Shown: positions 12,901-23,712, numbered from the stretch's first letter. The stretch is 64,000 nucleotides of DNA from Blepharisma stoltei (GCA_914767885.1 CAJZBQ010000063.1:1-64000), one strand, 5' to 3'. The notes: generated by a model from the letters alone, not told the origin. A program made the numbers and translations.

Positions 12901-15900
12901 TCGTCCCCGACTTAGAGGCCTGATAATAAGAAACCCCAATATCTGTTGGCATTGAATTTGTGATCGCATTTATTGTGCATGATATATAAGTATGGCCTAG
13001 CCTGTCTAATAATGTCGAAATCATCAAATGGTTTCATTCATACAGAGAAACAATGTTCGAACAGGCATAAGTCACTATGCCTGCATATTGAAGATTTATA
13101 GTTAAAGTTGGCAATAAATTAATAATTTCTAGCTCAAATTCTTTAGTGTTAGAAGAATCATGAATTGATGCTATAGTCATGTCTGCGCTTTGTGGATTAA
13201 TTCATATTGAGTAGGTTATTATTGGGCTCATAATTAATTTTGGAGACTGATATAAGGAGTTTTCTGGCAAATAGAGAACTGATGAGATTCCATCAAAATA
13301 AAACCCCCTGAGATAAGCAGGGACTGGGTCATCGTGATCATAATTTTTATAAAAATTTGAGCTATTGCCTGTAATAATTGGGATTTCTGAGCTTCTGTCA
13401 AAAATAATCCCATGCAAAGTGTTTAAATCTAAATGGAAAATCTGGGAGTTTACAAGCTTGCACAAATTATTACTTTCAACATAGCCCAAGGGGCAGAATG
13501 CTAGGCATAGCCCATTAATCATAAAATAGCCCTCAGCACAAACAATACAGTTTGAAAAGTCGCCATTTCTGCATACCTTGCATGAAATATGGCAAGCTTC
13601 ACACTTTTCATTTACAGTGCTCCAATAATACCCATCGCTGCATGAGCATCGATCATCTGACAAATGCGCATTTGCTTTACAATTTATGCAAACTGTATTA
13701 TCATAATCATCACAAATGTCACATATTATATCATTACATAAGTTACAGTTTAGATCAGGCCTGACACAGCCATTATAGCAAGATTTATTGCACGGTAAGC
13801 ATGAGTTTCCATCTCAATATTGAGTCAATTTGCAGTTAACTATGCAACCTCCTGAGTTATCAAGCGGGCATAGAGAGCAGGAGGATGAGCATCCAGTTGA
13901 ATATAAGGCTGAAAAATCCATTATCTTATTGTAAATTTTTAAATCCCATAAGAACCCAGTAAAGCTGCCGCTTATTTCCAGGTTGTAACTGTAAAACGCT
14001 CCTATATAAATCTCTTTGATATCAGAATCTTCAAATCATGATTTTGAAAGCCCGCTAGAGCGATCAGCCACACCGTTAATTTGAAAAGAAATTATTAAAG
14101 CTTGATCAGAATTTATGCTGGAAGAGACTATTAAAAGATTTCATTGCTGCGTTGCTAAAAAATTTAAGCTTTTGTAAGACACTGTTGATTTATCAGCCAG
14201 TTCTAAAGAAAGGAATGGATAAAGCCCATTAAAAAATCCAAGTTGCAAACTCGCTGGGTTATAATTGTATATGATTGCTTTTTCTAAAAGGGTGCATGAG
14301 CCAGTTTTTTGTGGATTTATCCAAGTCAAGATTGTAAATTTGGGAGCAAAATAAAAAGGATCTTCAAATTTCATGAAGGATCACATATTAAAATAATATC
14401 CGCGATACTCTGCGGCCAAAGGATCAGTAAACATATAATTTGGATAGAAGCCATCATCCATTCCTGTTGTGACTGAAATATTTGATTGTAAATCTCTAAC
14501 TGTATTCTTTATTTGGTGAGGCATTAAATTAAATACAAATCCATTTGTATCTGGATTTATAACACATAAAGAGTCTAACTGTGAGTAACCAGTGGGGCAT
14601 TTTAGTATGCAAACATTTTCAAATAAAAAATAGCCTTGCGCACAGTGAATGCAGACTGATTCATCATATAAATCGCAAGTGATTGTAGCTTCGCATTTTT
14701 TGGTTGCACTGTTTCAAAATGTATTTGAAGCACAGTTACAGATGCCTTTATTAAAATAAGCATTATCAACGCATTCTATGCAATCTTGAGTACCAAATCC
14801 AGTGCAATTTTTGCATAGGGGATCTATGCACGGACTGCAAGTTCCAGCTCGTATGCATCTGGTCAAGCACTGATCCCAACCTGACACATCCCCACCCCCC
14901 CATGCATGGATCCCACCCCACTCCCCTAGTATATATGGATCACACCCCCACCCCCTATGCTAATAGATCCCACTCCTCCACCCCCCACACCCCTATCATA
15001 TATATAAACATATAAGTATCAAATCTTACAAATAAGACATATAAGAAAATTTTAATTAATTCATAAATAGATTCATAAATAAATATTAATGATCATAAGT
15101 ATATTTAGCATAGACTGATATAGCCAATAATTAGAATACATTTAAAATAAAATAATTGCCAGAAAAACCTGCTAAATAGAAAGGAATCAATAAATGATCC
15201 AAAAAATATTTGATATCTCTTATAAAGTCTTTTACTCCCCCATTTAATAACGAACACTTTTTTGTTCGCTATTAAATGGGTCTAACTTATAAAATTTTTG
15301 GAAAAAAAAAATATAAAATTATATTAAATTATCTATGATGTTTTATATAAAAATTTCAATGAAGGGTTAATAATAAAAAATTCAAATGATAGTAACAGAA
15401 AGAAAGCGCCTAAATTCATGCGAAAAGATAACTATTGTAACTCTCCCCCTCTGTGAGCGAACAAAACCATTAAAAAAGTCCCTCACTCTTCGTGAGCAAA
15501 CAAAAATTTTTTAATAGAAAAATTTTTTTTATGGAAAAAAGTTTGATATATAAGCGATAATTATTATAAGGAAATCTCTGGCTAATTCTGTTTAATTTTA
15601 AACAAATTACGTTTTTAAAACATAAATTTTACAAATTCAATTATAATCCGTTGGTAAAATTTCTTATGGACGTTATACGCGCCATTTTCATATGAAATTT
15701 CAAATTATGAATTTGCCGCACTAAAATCTGCGTTTTGAAACGTATATTTGGTTTTCACATACCAAATCAAAAATGACATGCATATGCATGATAAGAAATT
15801 ATTGCAATACATAATAATATTTGCTTTCCAATTTTTGCGAATTAGGATTTTTTTTTTAAATTTCGTAAAACAAAATTTTCTATAAAGTTATATATAATTT

Positions 15901-17503
15901 TTTTTACAAAAAAGATTAATCCCATTAGTGAGCAAACGAGATTTTTTTGTTCGCTCACGGAGGGGAGAGTAAAGCACCACCTTAAGATTATGTCACTAGT
16001 GCTTATTAGCTCTTATTTATTATTCTTGCTCGATTATGCTTGTTCTTATCTTACTCTAACTACTTAAAATAGTAAACTTTAAAGATTAAACTAGCTTATA
16101 TAAATTTTTATAGTAAAATTTTTTCGTTATTAAATGGGGCCTAAGGAAAAAATTTAGGAAAAAAATGACGGTTATATTCTTTATTAAATGGGGGGGGGGA
16201 GGTAGCCTGCATTCTATGGAAAATTTTGACCTTTATATGATTTAAGCCACGAGGTATGTGCTTGAAAATATGCCAACTCATTAGCACTTGTATCCGATTT
16301 TTTTTAATTTTTATGCTTTTGAACAATTAATATGCTTTAATTACCTTTAATACAATTTACATTATATAGGGGGGTGGGGGGTGGGGTGGCATCTATTAAT
16401 GGAATGGGGGTGGGGTGGGATCCATGGATACAAGGGGGGTGGGGGTGTGATCCATACATACTATCTGAGGGGGTGGAGGTGCGATGTATACATCCAAACT
16501 GGGGGGTGGGGGTGTTAGGTTGGGATCTGTGCTTGACCATGCATCCAGCTGTGCACGACGAATCACATGGCTCACAACTTGTTCCAGTAGAATACTGATT
16601 TATTTCACAATTTCGAAAACAGTCAATTGATCCATCGCAGAAACGCAAAAATGTATTAGAAAAATCACGAATTTCCACATTCCAATAGTCAAATGTATAA
16701 ATAAACCCTTTAAAGTTTCCTGCAGGTCCACAACCCAAAATCAATGAAAATTGTGCGGCATTATAAAACCTGAATATCATATTATTCACGAGAAGAGACG
16801 AGTCAATAACATTATCCACATACTGGGTTAATGTTGTCTGCTGCATTGAGGGAGAGTATGAAACGGAATAAGAAATAAAGCTCCAGGTATTGTTGACCAT
16901 TATTCTGTTTTTTTCAATCTCTTGTGTTATTTCATGGGATCCATCAGTTTTTTCTAGATTTGCAGTAATTCCTCCAGTTCCATCAATTCTTAGAAGCCAC
17001 GAATCAGTTACTTTTAAATATAAAATATCATTGGTGCTTGAGACATTCGAAGGGCGAATCCACAAAGAAAAGGCTATATTAACATTCGGATAAAAACTTG
17101 TACTTGTCTTCAAAAATTTCCCTCCAGAAAAATACAACCCTTGTCAGAGTGTTGGGATAGGATCAAGATCTTCAGGATTGTTAAAAAACTGATAGCGACT
17201 TGCATCGTTTACGGTTAATTCACTAGCGTAAGTACCTGTAAATTTATTTTGGCCAAATTGTGCATTTATGATCCTAAGATTATATTCGGTGCAGGGATCA
17301 GTAAGAAATCCATATGGACAATAAGGTAGGCATATATTTGATATGCTTATAGCAGAGCTTGAACATGATGAGCATTCAAAGGAAGAGGCTGATGCACAAG
17401 AGTCACAAAGGACAGAACTGCAAGTTGCTGTTGTTCGCCTTTCTTCGCTCGCAGCCGTTGTTAAGATTACAAAGAATGATGAGAGCAGGATTATAGAAAA
17501 CAT
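9908..17503 (-). CDS. Large cysteine-rich receptor-like membrane protein
   Basis: After removing five inserts and two 15-nt introns, the reading is 5,055 nt, exactly divisible by three (1,684 residues). It starts with a signal peptide (MFSIILLSSFFVILTTAAS) and a Cys-rich stretch. It then alternates modules that look like laminin-G/concanavalin-like jelly-roll repeats (16337-17137, 14141-14374, 12710-13027) with furin-like/EGF-like CxxC-rich modules (14600-14860, 13450-13860, 12350-12720). The C-terminal part is hydrophobic with several membrane segments (11750-11460, 10860-10220), followed by a short acidic tail ending at TAG 9908. This architecture is common in ciliate surface proteins of unknown ligand. 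Membrane topology and family are inferred; no enzyme motif was seen. Confidence 0.85.
10108..10217. mobile_element. Minimal BogoMITE-like IES, 110 bp
   Basis: TTA at 10105-10107 and 10218-10220. Almost all of its length is inverted end sequence around a short centre. Removal fuses YIRFCYKTLKEG in frame in the Cys-rich gene. Confidence 0.9.
10693..10707 (-). other. 15-nt spliceosomal intron
   Basis: Minus strand GTAAGAAATATTTAG in the Cys-rich gene. It carries an in-frame TAG, and removal joins SIFFL to IFVVASP. Confidence 0.88.
10765..10779 (-). other. 15-nt spliceosomal intron
   Basis: Minus strand GTAAGATCTATTTAG in the Cys-rich gene. It carries an in-frame TAG, and removal joins LSLSY to FSSENSVQ. 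Confidence 0.88.
10879..11450. mobile_element. GATCGAACGAT-family IES, 572 bp, TGA duplication
   Basis: C-rich ends followed by ATCCTTGATCGAACGAT, inverted at the right end. TGA lies at 10876-10878 and 11451-11453. Removal gives SGALSAIFKYFKYS in frame. A non-AT-rich core (about 11020-11130) is shared with the element at 53347-53787 in opposite orientation. Confidence 0.9.
11770..11894 (+). mobile_element. Short SINE-like fragment, 125 bp
   Basis: Flanked by imperfect 12-bp repeats (GATCAAAGCCCT at 11758, GACCAAAACCCT at 11895), with a tail ending AATTAATTAAGATTAA at the right. The Cys-rich frame stops in it; joining the repeats gives SGFWSMISIMQ in frame. It is probably a truncated copy that lacks the head. 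Confidence 0.7.
15235..16200. mobile_element. ATTTAATAACGAAC-family element nested in the composite IES
   Basis: Begins CTCCCCCATTTAATAACGAAC after TTA at 15232-15234 and ends TTATTAAATG plus a G run and AG. The right flank is GTA, one change from TTA. Each end carries an internal inverted copy of itself (about 15263-15285 and 16122-16140), as in the BogoMITE copies. Confidence 0.7.
15441..15969. mobile_element. BogoMITE-like element, 529 bp, third nesting level
   Basis: TAA at 15438-15440 and 15970-15972, with C-rich TGAGCGAAC ends. It is longer than other copies because an extra segment (about 15640-15815) interrupts the usual interior; that segment has inverted flanks TTTCTTAT/ATAAGAAA and contains GCATATGCAT. 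Confidence 0.85.
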
Positions 17504-18498
17504 TATTGCTTATTAATGTGGTGAAAAAATTGTTAATTATTAGATACTAAATTTCGACAGGTATTTGGCGAAATGGAAATTTGCATACCAAAATGAAGGA
17601 ATTCAGTTAGAAAGCAAGAAAAAAATCTATAAATTCGGTAATATTTCTTTAAAATGAGCCTAGAACTGTAAAAAAGTAGGATATGGCGCATAACAAAAAG
17701 AAAGGTTTTGCAGTTTTAATCTTATGTTTTCTTTTGAGCAGTACTTTCATTCTAGATCTACTTTTCCTTTTAATGGGCTGGTACAAAAATAATTAGTGTT
17801 CTTATAAATATTTGTCCTTACTTTAATTAATATGACATTTCACGGGATTAGGATTAGAGACAGGTTTATCATCACTTTTTAGCTAACTATATATGACTTA
17901 CTGTATTGAAGTTCGTCCGCTTTGAGATTATAGATCAATCTCTCTCCCTTCCTCTAGATATAAAATATATGCTTATGTTTATGTTAAGACTTTTCAAAAA
18001 ACCCTTCAAACTTTGTTTCCTTGTGACCATATTATACAAATTAAACTTAGTTCTTGGCAACGAGTTGTGAATTCCAAATAGCCGTTGGATCCAGCTCCAG
18101 CAATCCCAATAAGGACTCTCTTTCTGAACCACCAAGCAGAGGGTCAAATTTCAGGAAGTTATCTCATTTGTCCAGTTCCCTTAAAGAGCGCAGATTCCTC
18201 TTAACGACATGCTATTTTTTATTTTTAAATATTAATAAATTTTTGATATTAATTTCTCAAAAGCGAAAATGATACTCAATTCTATTCTTTCTTAAATGGA
18301 CTAAGATTGAACTTTTCTTATTACAATTGGAATTGAGGTATTAAGCCTCTGGATCATGCCAATGTTTCCCAAATTCGCCTATTCATATAGCCAAAGAGCT
18401 TAAGAAATAAGTCTCCAAACCTTATACACGGAAAAATCTCCTTATGTTTTCTATAAGTGATAATCTTATTAAAAAATCACTTATTTTTATTTTTAATT
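17504..18498. other. Intergenic, possible decayed SINE at about 17976-18225
   Basis: Between the start of the Cys-rich receptor-like gene and the stop of the secreted Cys-rich gene. A GC-richer block at 17976-18225 begins with GCTTATGTTTATG, like the tail of the 59265 SINE, but no convincing target duplication was found. The rest is AT-rich with no supported gene. Confidence 0.4.
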
Positions 18499-19584
18499 TT
18501 ATATAATGAAATACTCTTTCTTTGCTTGGTAATAGCCAGCCAAAAATGTTTGTTGAACACAGTCTTCAGCATCGACAAGAAGTGGATACAACTGATAAGA
18601 TAGTGAATAATACATATAATCAATATAATCTCTTTTTCCCCAATAATCTTGTATGCATGCACTATTAAATCTGCGATTTGTATTGCATTTTTGAATGCCA
18701 GTGCTTTGGATCCATTTTACTAAAGATTTCATAGCTTTTTGGGCTAAATCGTCTCCAGGGAACAAGCTGCAATAGCTTTGGGCATCTTTGTTATACCCGC
18801 AAACGCACTGTCCAATCAGCTGGCTCTGTTTGAAATAAGGATCTTGAGTTGATAAGCAGTCGAACCCACTTTGGCATTTATTAGGCAACGTAGGAGATTT
18901 TACAGGGTTCATGCACTCATATACGGTTCCGTAAGTTTGGCAAATGCCTGAGTTGCACAAAAAATTTGTATTTATTGCCGAGCAATCTCCAACTGGGAAA
19001 TGATTACTTATCGAAAAATAAGGGTAGCACGCACTATGCTGGGATGGATTATCGAATGATGGATTACAGCCTGCTCCATTTACACAATCATTATCTGTTG
19101 AACACCCTACTCCTCCAACTGGCAGTTGTGGCTGACAAGTTTGATTGAGACATCGCAATCCTGGGTTGCAATCATCATGAGTTAGACAGCTTTCATTTAA
19201 TTCTGAGCCTTGGCAAACTCCATTCAAACAGCCATGAACAGCATGAGAGCTGCAATCTTCTGTATATGAGCATTTTTCTCCAGGCCAAGCAGTATGCAAA
19301 GGAGCTGTTGGAGACCTAATACAGGTAGAATTCCCTATAAAAGATGTATAACAAAAAGGTGCCTTTACCGATTGGCATTTGTGAGCATAAAATACAGGCT
19401 GTTCTCCTGAGTTATCATAAAATGCACAAGTAGTATTAGTAAATTGCATTGAAGAAGGCTTGCAGGTGTAATTTGCACATTGGAGGCCTTCATCTTTTAG
19501 CACAGGCTGAAAGAAGCCTAGCCCAACGCCAAGCAGTGAGCAGAAAATAATGAAATGCTCAACAACCATTTTATTAATTATCAA
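18499..19584 (-). CDS. Secreted cysteine-rich protein
   Basis: 361 residues, uninterrupted. A hydrophobic N-terminus (FIIFCSLLGVGLGFF) looks like a signal peptide. The body has about 30 Cys in a dickkopf-like or EGF-like spacing (CSYTEDCSSHAVHGC, CLTHDDCNPGLRC, CSTDNDCVNGAGC) and several N-glycosylation sequons. The C-terminal 90 residues are less Cys-rich. Similar secreted Cys-rich families are common in ciliates; no function can be assigned. The in-frame ATG six residues downstream (MVVEHF) is an equally plausible start. No insert lies in this gene. Confidence 0.85.
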   Translation of the reverse strand: MIINKMVVEHFIIFCSLLGVGLGFFQPVLKDEGLQCANYTCKPSSMQFTNTTCAFYDNSGEQPVFYAHKCQSVKAPFCYTSFIGNSTCIRSPTAPLHTAWPGEKCSYTEDCSSHAVHGCLNGVCQGSELNESCLTHDDCNPGLRCLNQTCQPQLPVGGVGCSTDNDCVNGAGCNPSFDNPSQHSACYPYFSISNHFPVGDCSAINTNFLCNSGICQTYGTVYECMNPVKSPTLPNKCQSGFDCLSTQDPYFKQSQLIGQCVCGYNKDAQSYCSLFPGDDLAQKAMKSLVKWIQSTGIQKCNTNRRFNSACIQDYWGKRDYIDYMYYSLSYQLYPLLVDAEDCVQQTFLAGYYQAKKEYFII

Positions 19585-19598
19585 CGTTATTTATCGCT

Positions 19599-20591
19599 TT
19601 ACGACGTGTCTGAAGACTCAGAACGATTATTTTTTAGTGGCGAGTGTTCTTTTTCAATCACAGGCTCTTTAATAATCTCTTTGGATTTGATCAGCTTTAA
19701 TTTTGGTACAGAATCTTTATTATACTCTACAGGCAAAATGCTTTTTTCTATTGTTTCAGGTTTTTGCATTTTATTTTTCACTTCAGTGTTGTAGATATAA
19801 CTGACTGGGACACCGTGTAGATTTAAAGCTTGGATTAGCTTTTCGTATTGTTTGTCTCTCTTCATCATTTTATTTAACTTTGCTTCTAACTCTGTTATTT
19901 TTTTGCCTAAAGTGGCATTTTCCCTCACAATTCTTTCAGGCAGTGCAAATTTTGACTCATTTTTGTGGGCTGAAATATCATTTCTATAAGCCAAAATCTG
20001 CTGGTTTAGTTTTTCGTTTAAGTCATTGATTTGTTCCATTTGGTCTTCAATGCTTATTTCTTTTTCATCAATATAAGCTTCGTACCCTGACTTTATGCTT
20101 CCAAGGACTGCTGATAAAGGCTCTAGCCTTGATATCAGCTCTGTGAACGTCTTTTTGCACTCTTGATACCATTTTTTCGAACTAACTGGAGCTGTGCTTA
20201 GTTGAGAATTAAGTTCTTCATGGTATTTATTGTTTAGTCTCAATAATCCTGTATATGAAAACATTTCGTCAGGGTCCGGCAGCGCTTCCCCATTGAGATA
20301 AATTGTGGGTGAACAAGAATCCAGACTTTTATTCCTTTTGAAACTTTTATTTGAAAGTGCACTATTTGTGCTTTGTCTGCGGTATGGAGGGTTTGTGAGA
20401 ATTTTCAATTTCTTATTCTCGCTTGTAATAAGTCGACTGTTATAAGGCGAGGTACTGCGGGTCCTTGACGATTGGTTATAGACTGAAAATTTGGGACTTT
20501 CTGCTATGCTTGACCGTGAAATGAAAAATTTTTTGGAGTCTTTTACTGGTGTAAAATATTTAGGAGATGATGAAGATTTCGCTTTAAACAT
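19599..20591 (-). CDS. Coiled-coil protein, TSNAXIP1 N-terminal-like
   Basis: 330 residues with no insert. The first 110 are Ser-, Arg- and Pro-rich and disordered, followed by a helical segment (residues about 140-250: ECKKTFTELISRLEPL, GYEAYIDEKEISIEDQ) whose pattern resembles the Pfam domain translin-associated factor X-interacting protein 1 N-terminus. It shares with the gene at 40841-41869 the motif SPTI.(L/I)N before the helical region and VPKL.L near the C-terminus, so the two look like distant paralogues. Family members are often ciliary or basal-body associated. Assignment is by eye. The gap to the upstream DNL gene is only 15 bp. Confidence 0.75.
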   Translation of the reverse strand: MFKAKSSSSPKYFTPVKDSKKFFISRSSIAESPKFSVYNQSSRTRSTSPYNSRLITSENKKLKILTNPPYRRQSTNSALSNKSFKRNKSLDSCSPTIYLNGEALPDPDEMFSYTGLLRLNNKYHEELNSQLSTAPVSSKKWYQECKKTFTELISRLEPLSAVLGSIKSGYEAYIDEKEISIEDQMEQINDLNEKLNQQILAYRNDISAHKNESKFALPERIVRENATLGKKITELEAKLNKMMKRDKQYEKLIQALNLHGVPVSYIYNTEVKNKMQKPETIEKSILPVEYNKDSVPKLKLIKSKEIIKEPVIEKEHSPLKNNRSESSDTS

Positions 20592-20606
20592 TTTTATGAG
20601 TAAAAA

Positions 20607-20963
20607 TTAGTTGCTATTAATAAACTCTAAGACTTCTGTTTGGTTTTCGATTCTTCGGACGCTTTTGCCTTTTTCACGCATTATATCTTCGATTGTGGTG
20701 CCTTTGTCATGGAATCAGCCAAGGTGATCAGCTACAAGATGGTGGACGTGGCAGCCGTCACATTGGACAATTACTACGCCATTATTGTACGCATCCTTTG
20801 AAAATGTTTTGGCACTTCGGGTTTTGCATACATTGCAATTGAAAAACATAGCATAAAGGCCGGATTTTGAATTTTTTATGCCTGGGAGCTGAAGTAATAG
20901 TGATAGGTTCTCCGAATTGAGATTGGAAAATCTTCGTAAAAGTCCTGCGAGTCTTGATACCAT
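20607..20963 (-). CDS. DNLZ: DNL-type zinc finger protein (Zim17/Tim15/HEP1 family)
   Basis: 118 residues. The N-terminal 35 are basic and lack acidic residues early on, like a mitochondrial targeting peptide (MVSRLAGLLRRFSNL). The zinc finger has CNVC and CDGC pairs, with RSAKTFSKDAY between them and HHLVADHLGWF after them, the family signature region in which the W is a UGA codon. Family members keep mitochondrial Hsp70 soluble and support protein import in the matrix. The C-terminal tail (KGTTIEDIMREKGKSVRR) is also typical. Length is normal for the family, and no insert or intron is present. Confidence 0.95.
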
Positions 20964-21226
20964 TTATAAGGTATCAGGCATCTTGGTATTTTAATGTGAA
21001 AATTAGTGAGTTTAAATGCCAGATTATTTTGCGGTATATAATCAGCCATTAATCGCTATGATTTTTGCAGATTTTTGAAGCTATTGAAAATTTTTTTATA
21101 TAATAAAATGTAATAAATTAAAATAAAAAGTAACCAAGCAATTAGAAAAATAGAATTTATTTAAGAGTAAAAGCCAGATAACTTCAATAGATACTTATTT
21201 CTTTTAACCTCCCTTTTGAATTCTTT

Positions 21227-21614
21227 GATATACATTAAAATGGCGACACGTGCCAGCCTGCCCTCATGGCTCAGCAGTCCAGACCTTATGGCTACGTCGA
21301 ACTGGGATGGACTCCGAGCCGAGAATCAAGTGCAGAATCAAGAGGTGTATATCCGGCAGGTTTTGGCTGCTTTCCTATGATTGAAAATGGAGGTGTTAGC
21401 AACGTCCTTTGGATCCGAGGACCCATGATCATTCCTCTACCGAGAAACTGGGATTATCAACCCAGGCCACAGAGAGCAGACTTTTTCTTGTAGGCACTCG
21501 CAAGAGGGATATACTCTCTGGGCTGGAGTAGAAAAACGGTAGAACCTCCCGTACGGGAGGTCTTTGGTGACTGCGTCACCAATATGGCTATCGCCTGACT
21601 TTAATAATCCTAAT
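21227..21614 (+). mobile_element. SINE-like element, 388 bp, intergenic
   Basis: Head GATATACATTAAAATGGCG directly after the target repeat CCCTTTTGAATTCTTT (21211-21226). The repeat recurs as CCCTTTTGAATTTTT from 21615. The tail is TTTAATAATCCTAAT. It lies 50 bp upstream of the coiled-coil gene at 21667, so its fate in the somatic genome may affect that promoter. Confidence 0.82.
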
Positions 21615-21666
21615 CCCTTTTGAATTTTTATCATTTCGTTTATAGGGATGTTTCATAATTTATAAA

Positions 21667-23004
21667 ATGCTCGATTTTTCAAATGCATTTAATACTCTAC
21701 CAACAAGTGAAAGCTTGGCACAAAGAAAAGCAACCAAAATGAGCTTTATTAAGAAGGAAAACGAAGAGTTAAAGAGATATGCTTCGGAAGTAAAAAGTTC
21801 TTTGATGAACTATAAAGGGATTATTTCTGAGCTAATATCTGAAAAAAGCTGCGTTGAGAATAGCAACAGGGATGAGACTCAATCTATAATTTCCAATAGG
21901 ATCAGTGATATGCTTTTATCAGAAAAAAAAGAGCTTGAGAAGAGGATCAGAAAAGCCAGAAAAGATATATTTGAGTCTCTAGAAAGAGCAAAAGAAAGTG
22001 AAAAAATGGCAAATTATTGACTAAAAAAAGAAGAAAACTTGGTTCGAAGCTATGAAATTAAGATAAAAGGATGCTTGGCTGTGTCTATCGAAAAAGAAAA
22101 AATCATTGAGCAAGAAGTGACTAACTCCCCTCTCCATTTTAATATAAAAATTTTGAAATATAAGTAAAATTAGTATAATGAAATTCCCTTATAATTCTGT
22201 TTAATTTTAATAGCTTGCATTTTAAAGCATAAATTTTACAAATTAAATTATTATTTACTTTCCAATTTTGAAAGACAAAATAATCCCCACCATAGAGAAC
22301 AAAATTTGTTTTTCACTCACAGAGGGGGTAAGAGAAATGAAATGGAAAGAAATTTAAACGAGTTCTTCGCAATGAGAGAAAATGAAATAACAAAAGAGGA
22401 GCAATGTGCTTTATTATTAAGAAAGCGTGAAGGATACTGTAAAATAATCAATCAATTAAATAAAAACTATGAAAAGGTAAAATTAGACTGCGAGGCTTTA
22501 GAGAAGAGAAATGAAAGGCTGTATGAAGAGTATAAAGACATGAAAAATTTATTAACTTCTAAAAGTATCATTTTAATATCTCAATACTCAACCCAGCTGC
22601 AAAAAGACTTCCAAAAATGTAAAAATTTGAATTTAGAGCAAACAGTCTGCAATGAGAAAGCTAGGGAAGAGCCAGAACTAAACTATGAGCAAGAACTCAA
22701 AAACAAATTAAAAATTCTAGGTAAAAAATTGCTGCGTCACCAATTAAAACTCCAATCTGTTTCAGAAGAAATTTCAAGGCAGCAAGTAAAAAGATCAGAG
22801 CTTTTAACTGACCAAAAGCATTTGCAAGAAATATCATCAGCATATATATCCGAGATTTCTTATTACTCAGATGCTGATAAAGAAAACCAATATCCTCTTT
22901 CACCTTCGTCAAAAATGAATCCTGAGAGTTTCCAAAACGATGACATTGAGAAAACATGTAATGGTCAAAGCATTCTTGCTGAACTTGGAGAAATATCAAT
23001 TTAA
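21667..23004 (+). CDS. Coiled-coil protein, 376 residues
   Basis: Starts at ATG 21667, ends TAA at 23002-23004. UGA at 22018 is read as Trp. One BogoMITE (22125-22328) splits it, and excision leaving one TAA gives EVTKRNEMERNLNEF in frame. Most of the protein is charged coiled coil (SFIKKENEELKRYASEV, KKELEKRIRKARKDIFES, KNKLKILGKKLLRHQLKL), followed by a short Ser/Pro-rich tail. No enzymatic motif. Probably structural, but I do not recognise a family. It is followed 26 bp later by another plus-strand gene. Confidence 0.85.
22125..22328. mobile_element. BogoMITE-like IES, 204 bp
   Basis: TAA at 22122-22124 and 22329-22331, with ends CTCCCCTCTCC and GAGGGGG. The left end is worn (the TGAGTGAAC part is lost) and the interior is shorter than in full copies. 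Excision restores the host reading frame. Confidence 0.85.
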
Positions 23005-23030
23005 TATAAATTTTCTTATTAACACTTTTA

Positions 23031-23573
23031 ATGAATCCTATTAGTGGCTGTTTATTTTACCAATACAATAACTCCTCTCGATATCGGGGCAATCGAACTC
23101 CAGATCCTTTTCGCCATTGTGAAGGTACATACCGAGTTATAAGTCCAGATCCTGCAAGTAGCTTTTATTTACCTGAAAGAGAACGCTTCGCGACAAGCTT
23201 TGCAGAAATTGATAGAAAAAGGAGAGAAGAAGAAATACATCGCAAAAATTATTCTGATTATAAAAGAAGAGAATTTAAGGCAAATAAAGAAATTTTCAGA
23301 TGACAAAATATTTTTGACAACGAATTAACGCAAAGCATGAAGTTAGAAAAAAGGAGAAATGAATTAAATCAAGGCCAAAAAAATAACTTAAATGATTCGT
23401 ACAATCCAATAACATCTGAGTATTATAATACTCAGCAAGGGATGAAGTTAAAGTGCCTTGATGAAAAGAAAAGAACCAACTATAATATTAGATTGAAGCA
23501 TATTGATTCAAAAATGAACTCTCCATATAATGTAATTAATGGCATCCCAAGAATATCAATTAAAGAACAATAA
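23031..23573 (+). CDS. Small basic protein of unknown function
   Basis: 180 residues, one UGA Trp codon (23301). Rich in Arg, Lys, Asn and Tyr, with a charged helix (AEIDRKRREEEIHRKNYSD) and a C-terminal part containing NDSYNPITSEYY. The NPIT-type motif and composition are reminiscent of ciliary microtubule-associated proteins, but that is only an impression. Starts 26 bp after the stop of the previous gene. Confidence 0.75.
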
Positions 23574-23712
23574 ATAATTAACTTTGATAAACGATTTAAA
23601 CTATATAAAATTGCATCACCCTTGAATCATAATGCTCTACCCGAAATTGAATTATAAATTAAGCAATTAGCCTTTCTTTAATTTAAATTTTATTTTTCAT
23701 CAAGAGTGTGTA

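Larger units (their letters stand above)
14859..16538. mobile_element. Composite 1,680-bp IES with ATGCAT duplication
   Basis: ATGCAT lies at 14853-14858 and 16539-16544. The ends are inverted: GGTCAAGCAC followed by GATCCCAACCT, then a run of about 100-170 bp of degenerate tandem units of the type GATCC-(A)-CCCCACCCC, mirrored on the right as GGGGTGGGATCC units. Excision gives TAGCIRAGTCSPC in frame, restoring a furin-like Cys pattern in the receptor-like gene. A second element (15235-16200) sits inside, and a BogoMITE (15441-15969) sits inside that. No transposase reading frame was seen. Confidence 0.85.

Noticed and set aside
14880-14990. GATCC plus C-tract repeats looked like a CRISPR or minisatellite array
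   Set aside because: Units are degenerate, have no constant repeat-spacer layout, and are mirrored at 16370-16530, so they are terminal parts of one element.
17976-18225. A further SINE copy with a TTTATG tail
   Set aside because: The tail and GC content fit but no target duplication and no clear head were found, so it is kept only as a low-confidence note.
23060-23110. GGCAATCGAACTCC-like stretch resembling the T-arm of a tRNA gene
   Set aside because: It lies inside the 23031-23573 coding sequence and no acceptor or anticodon stem could be drawn around it.
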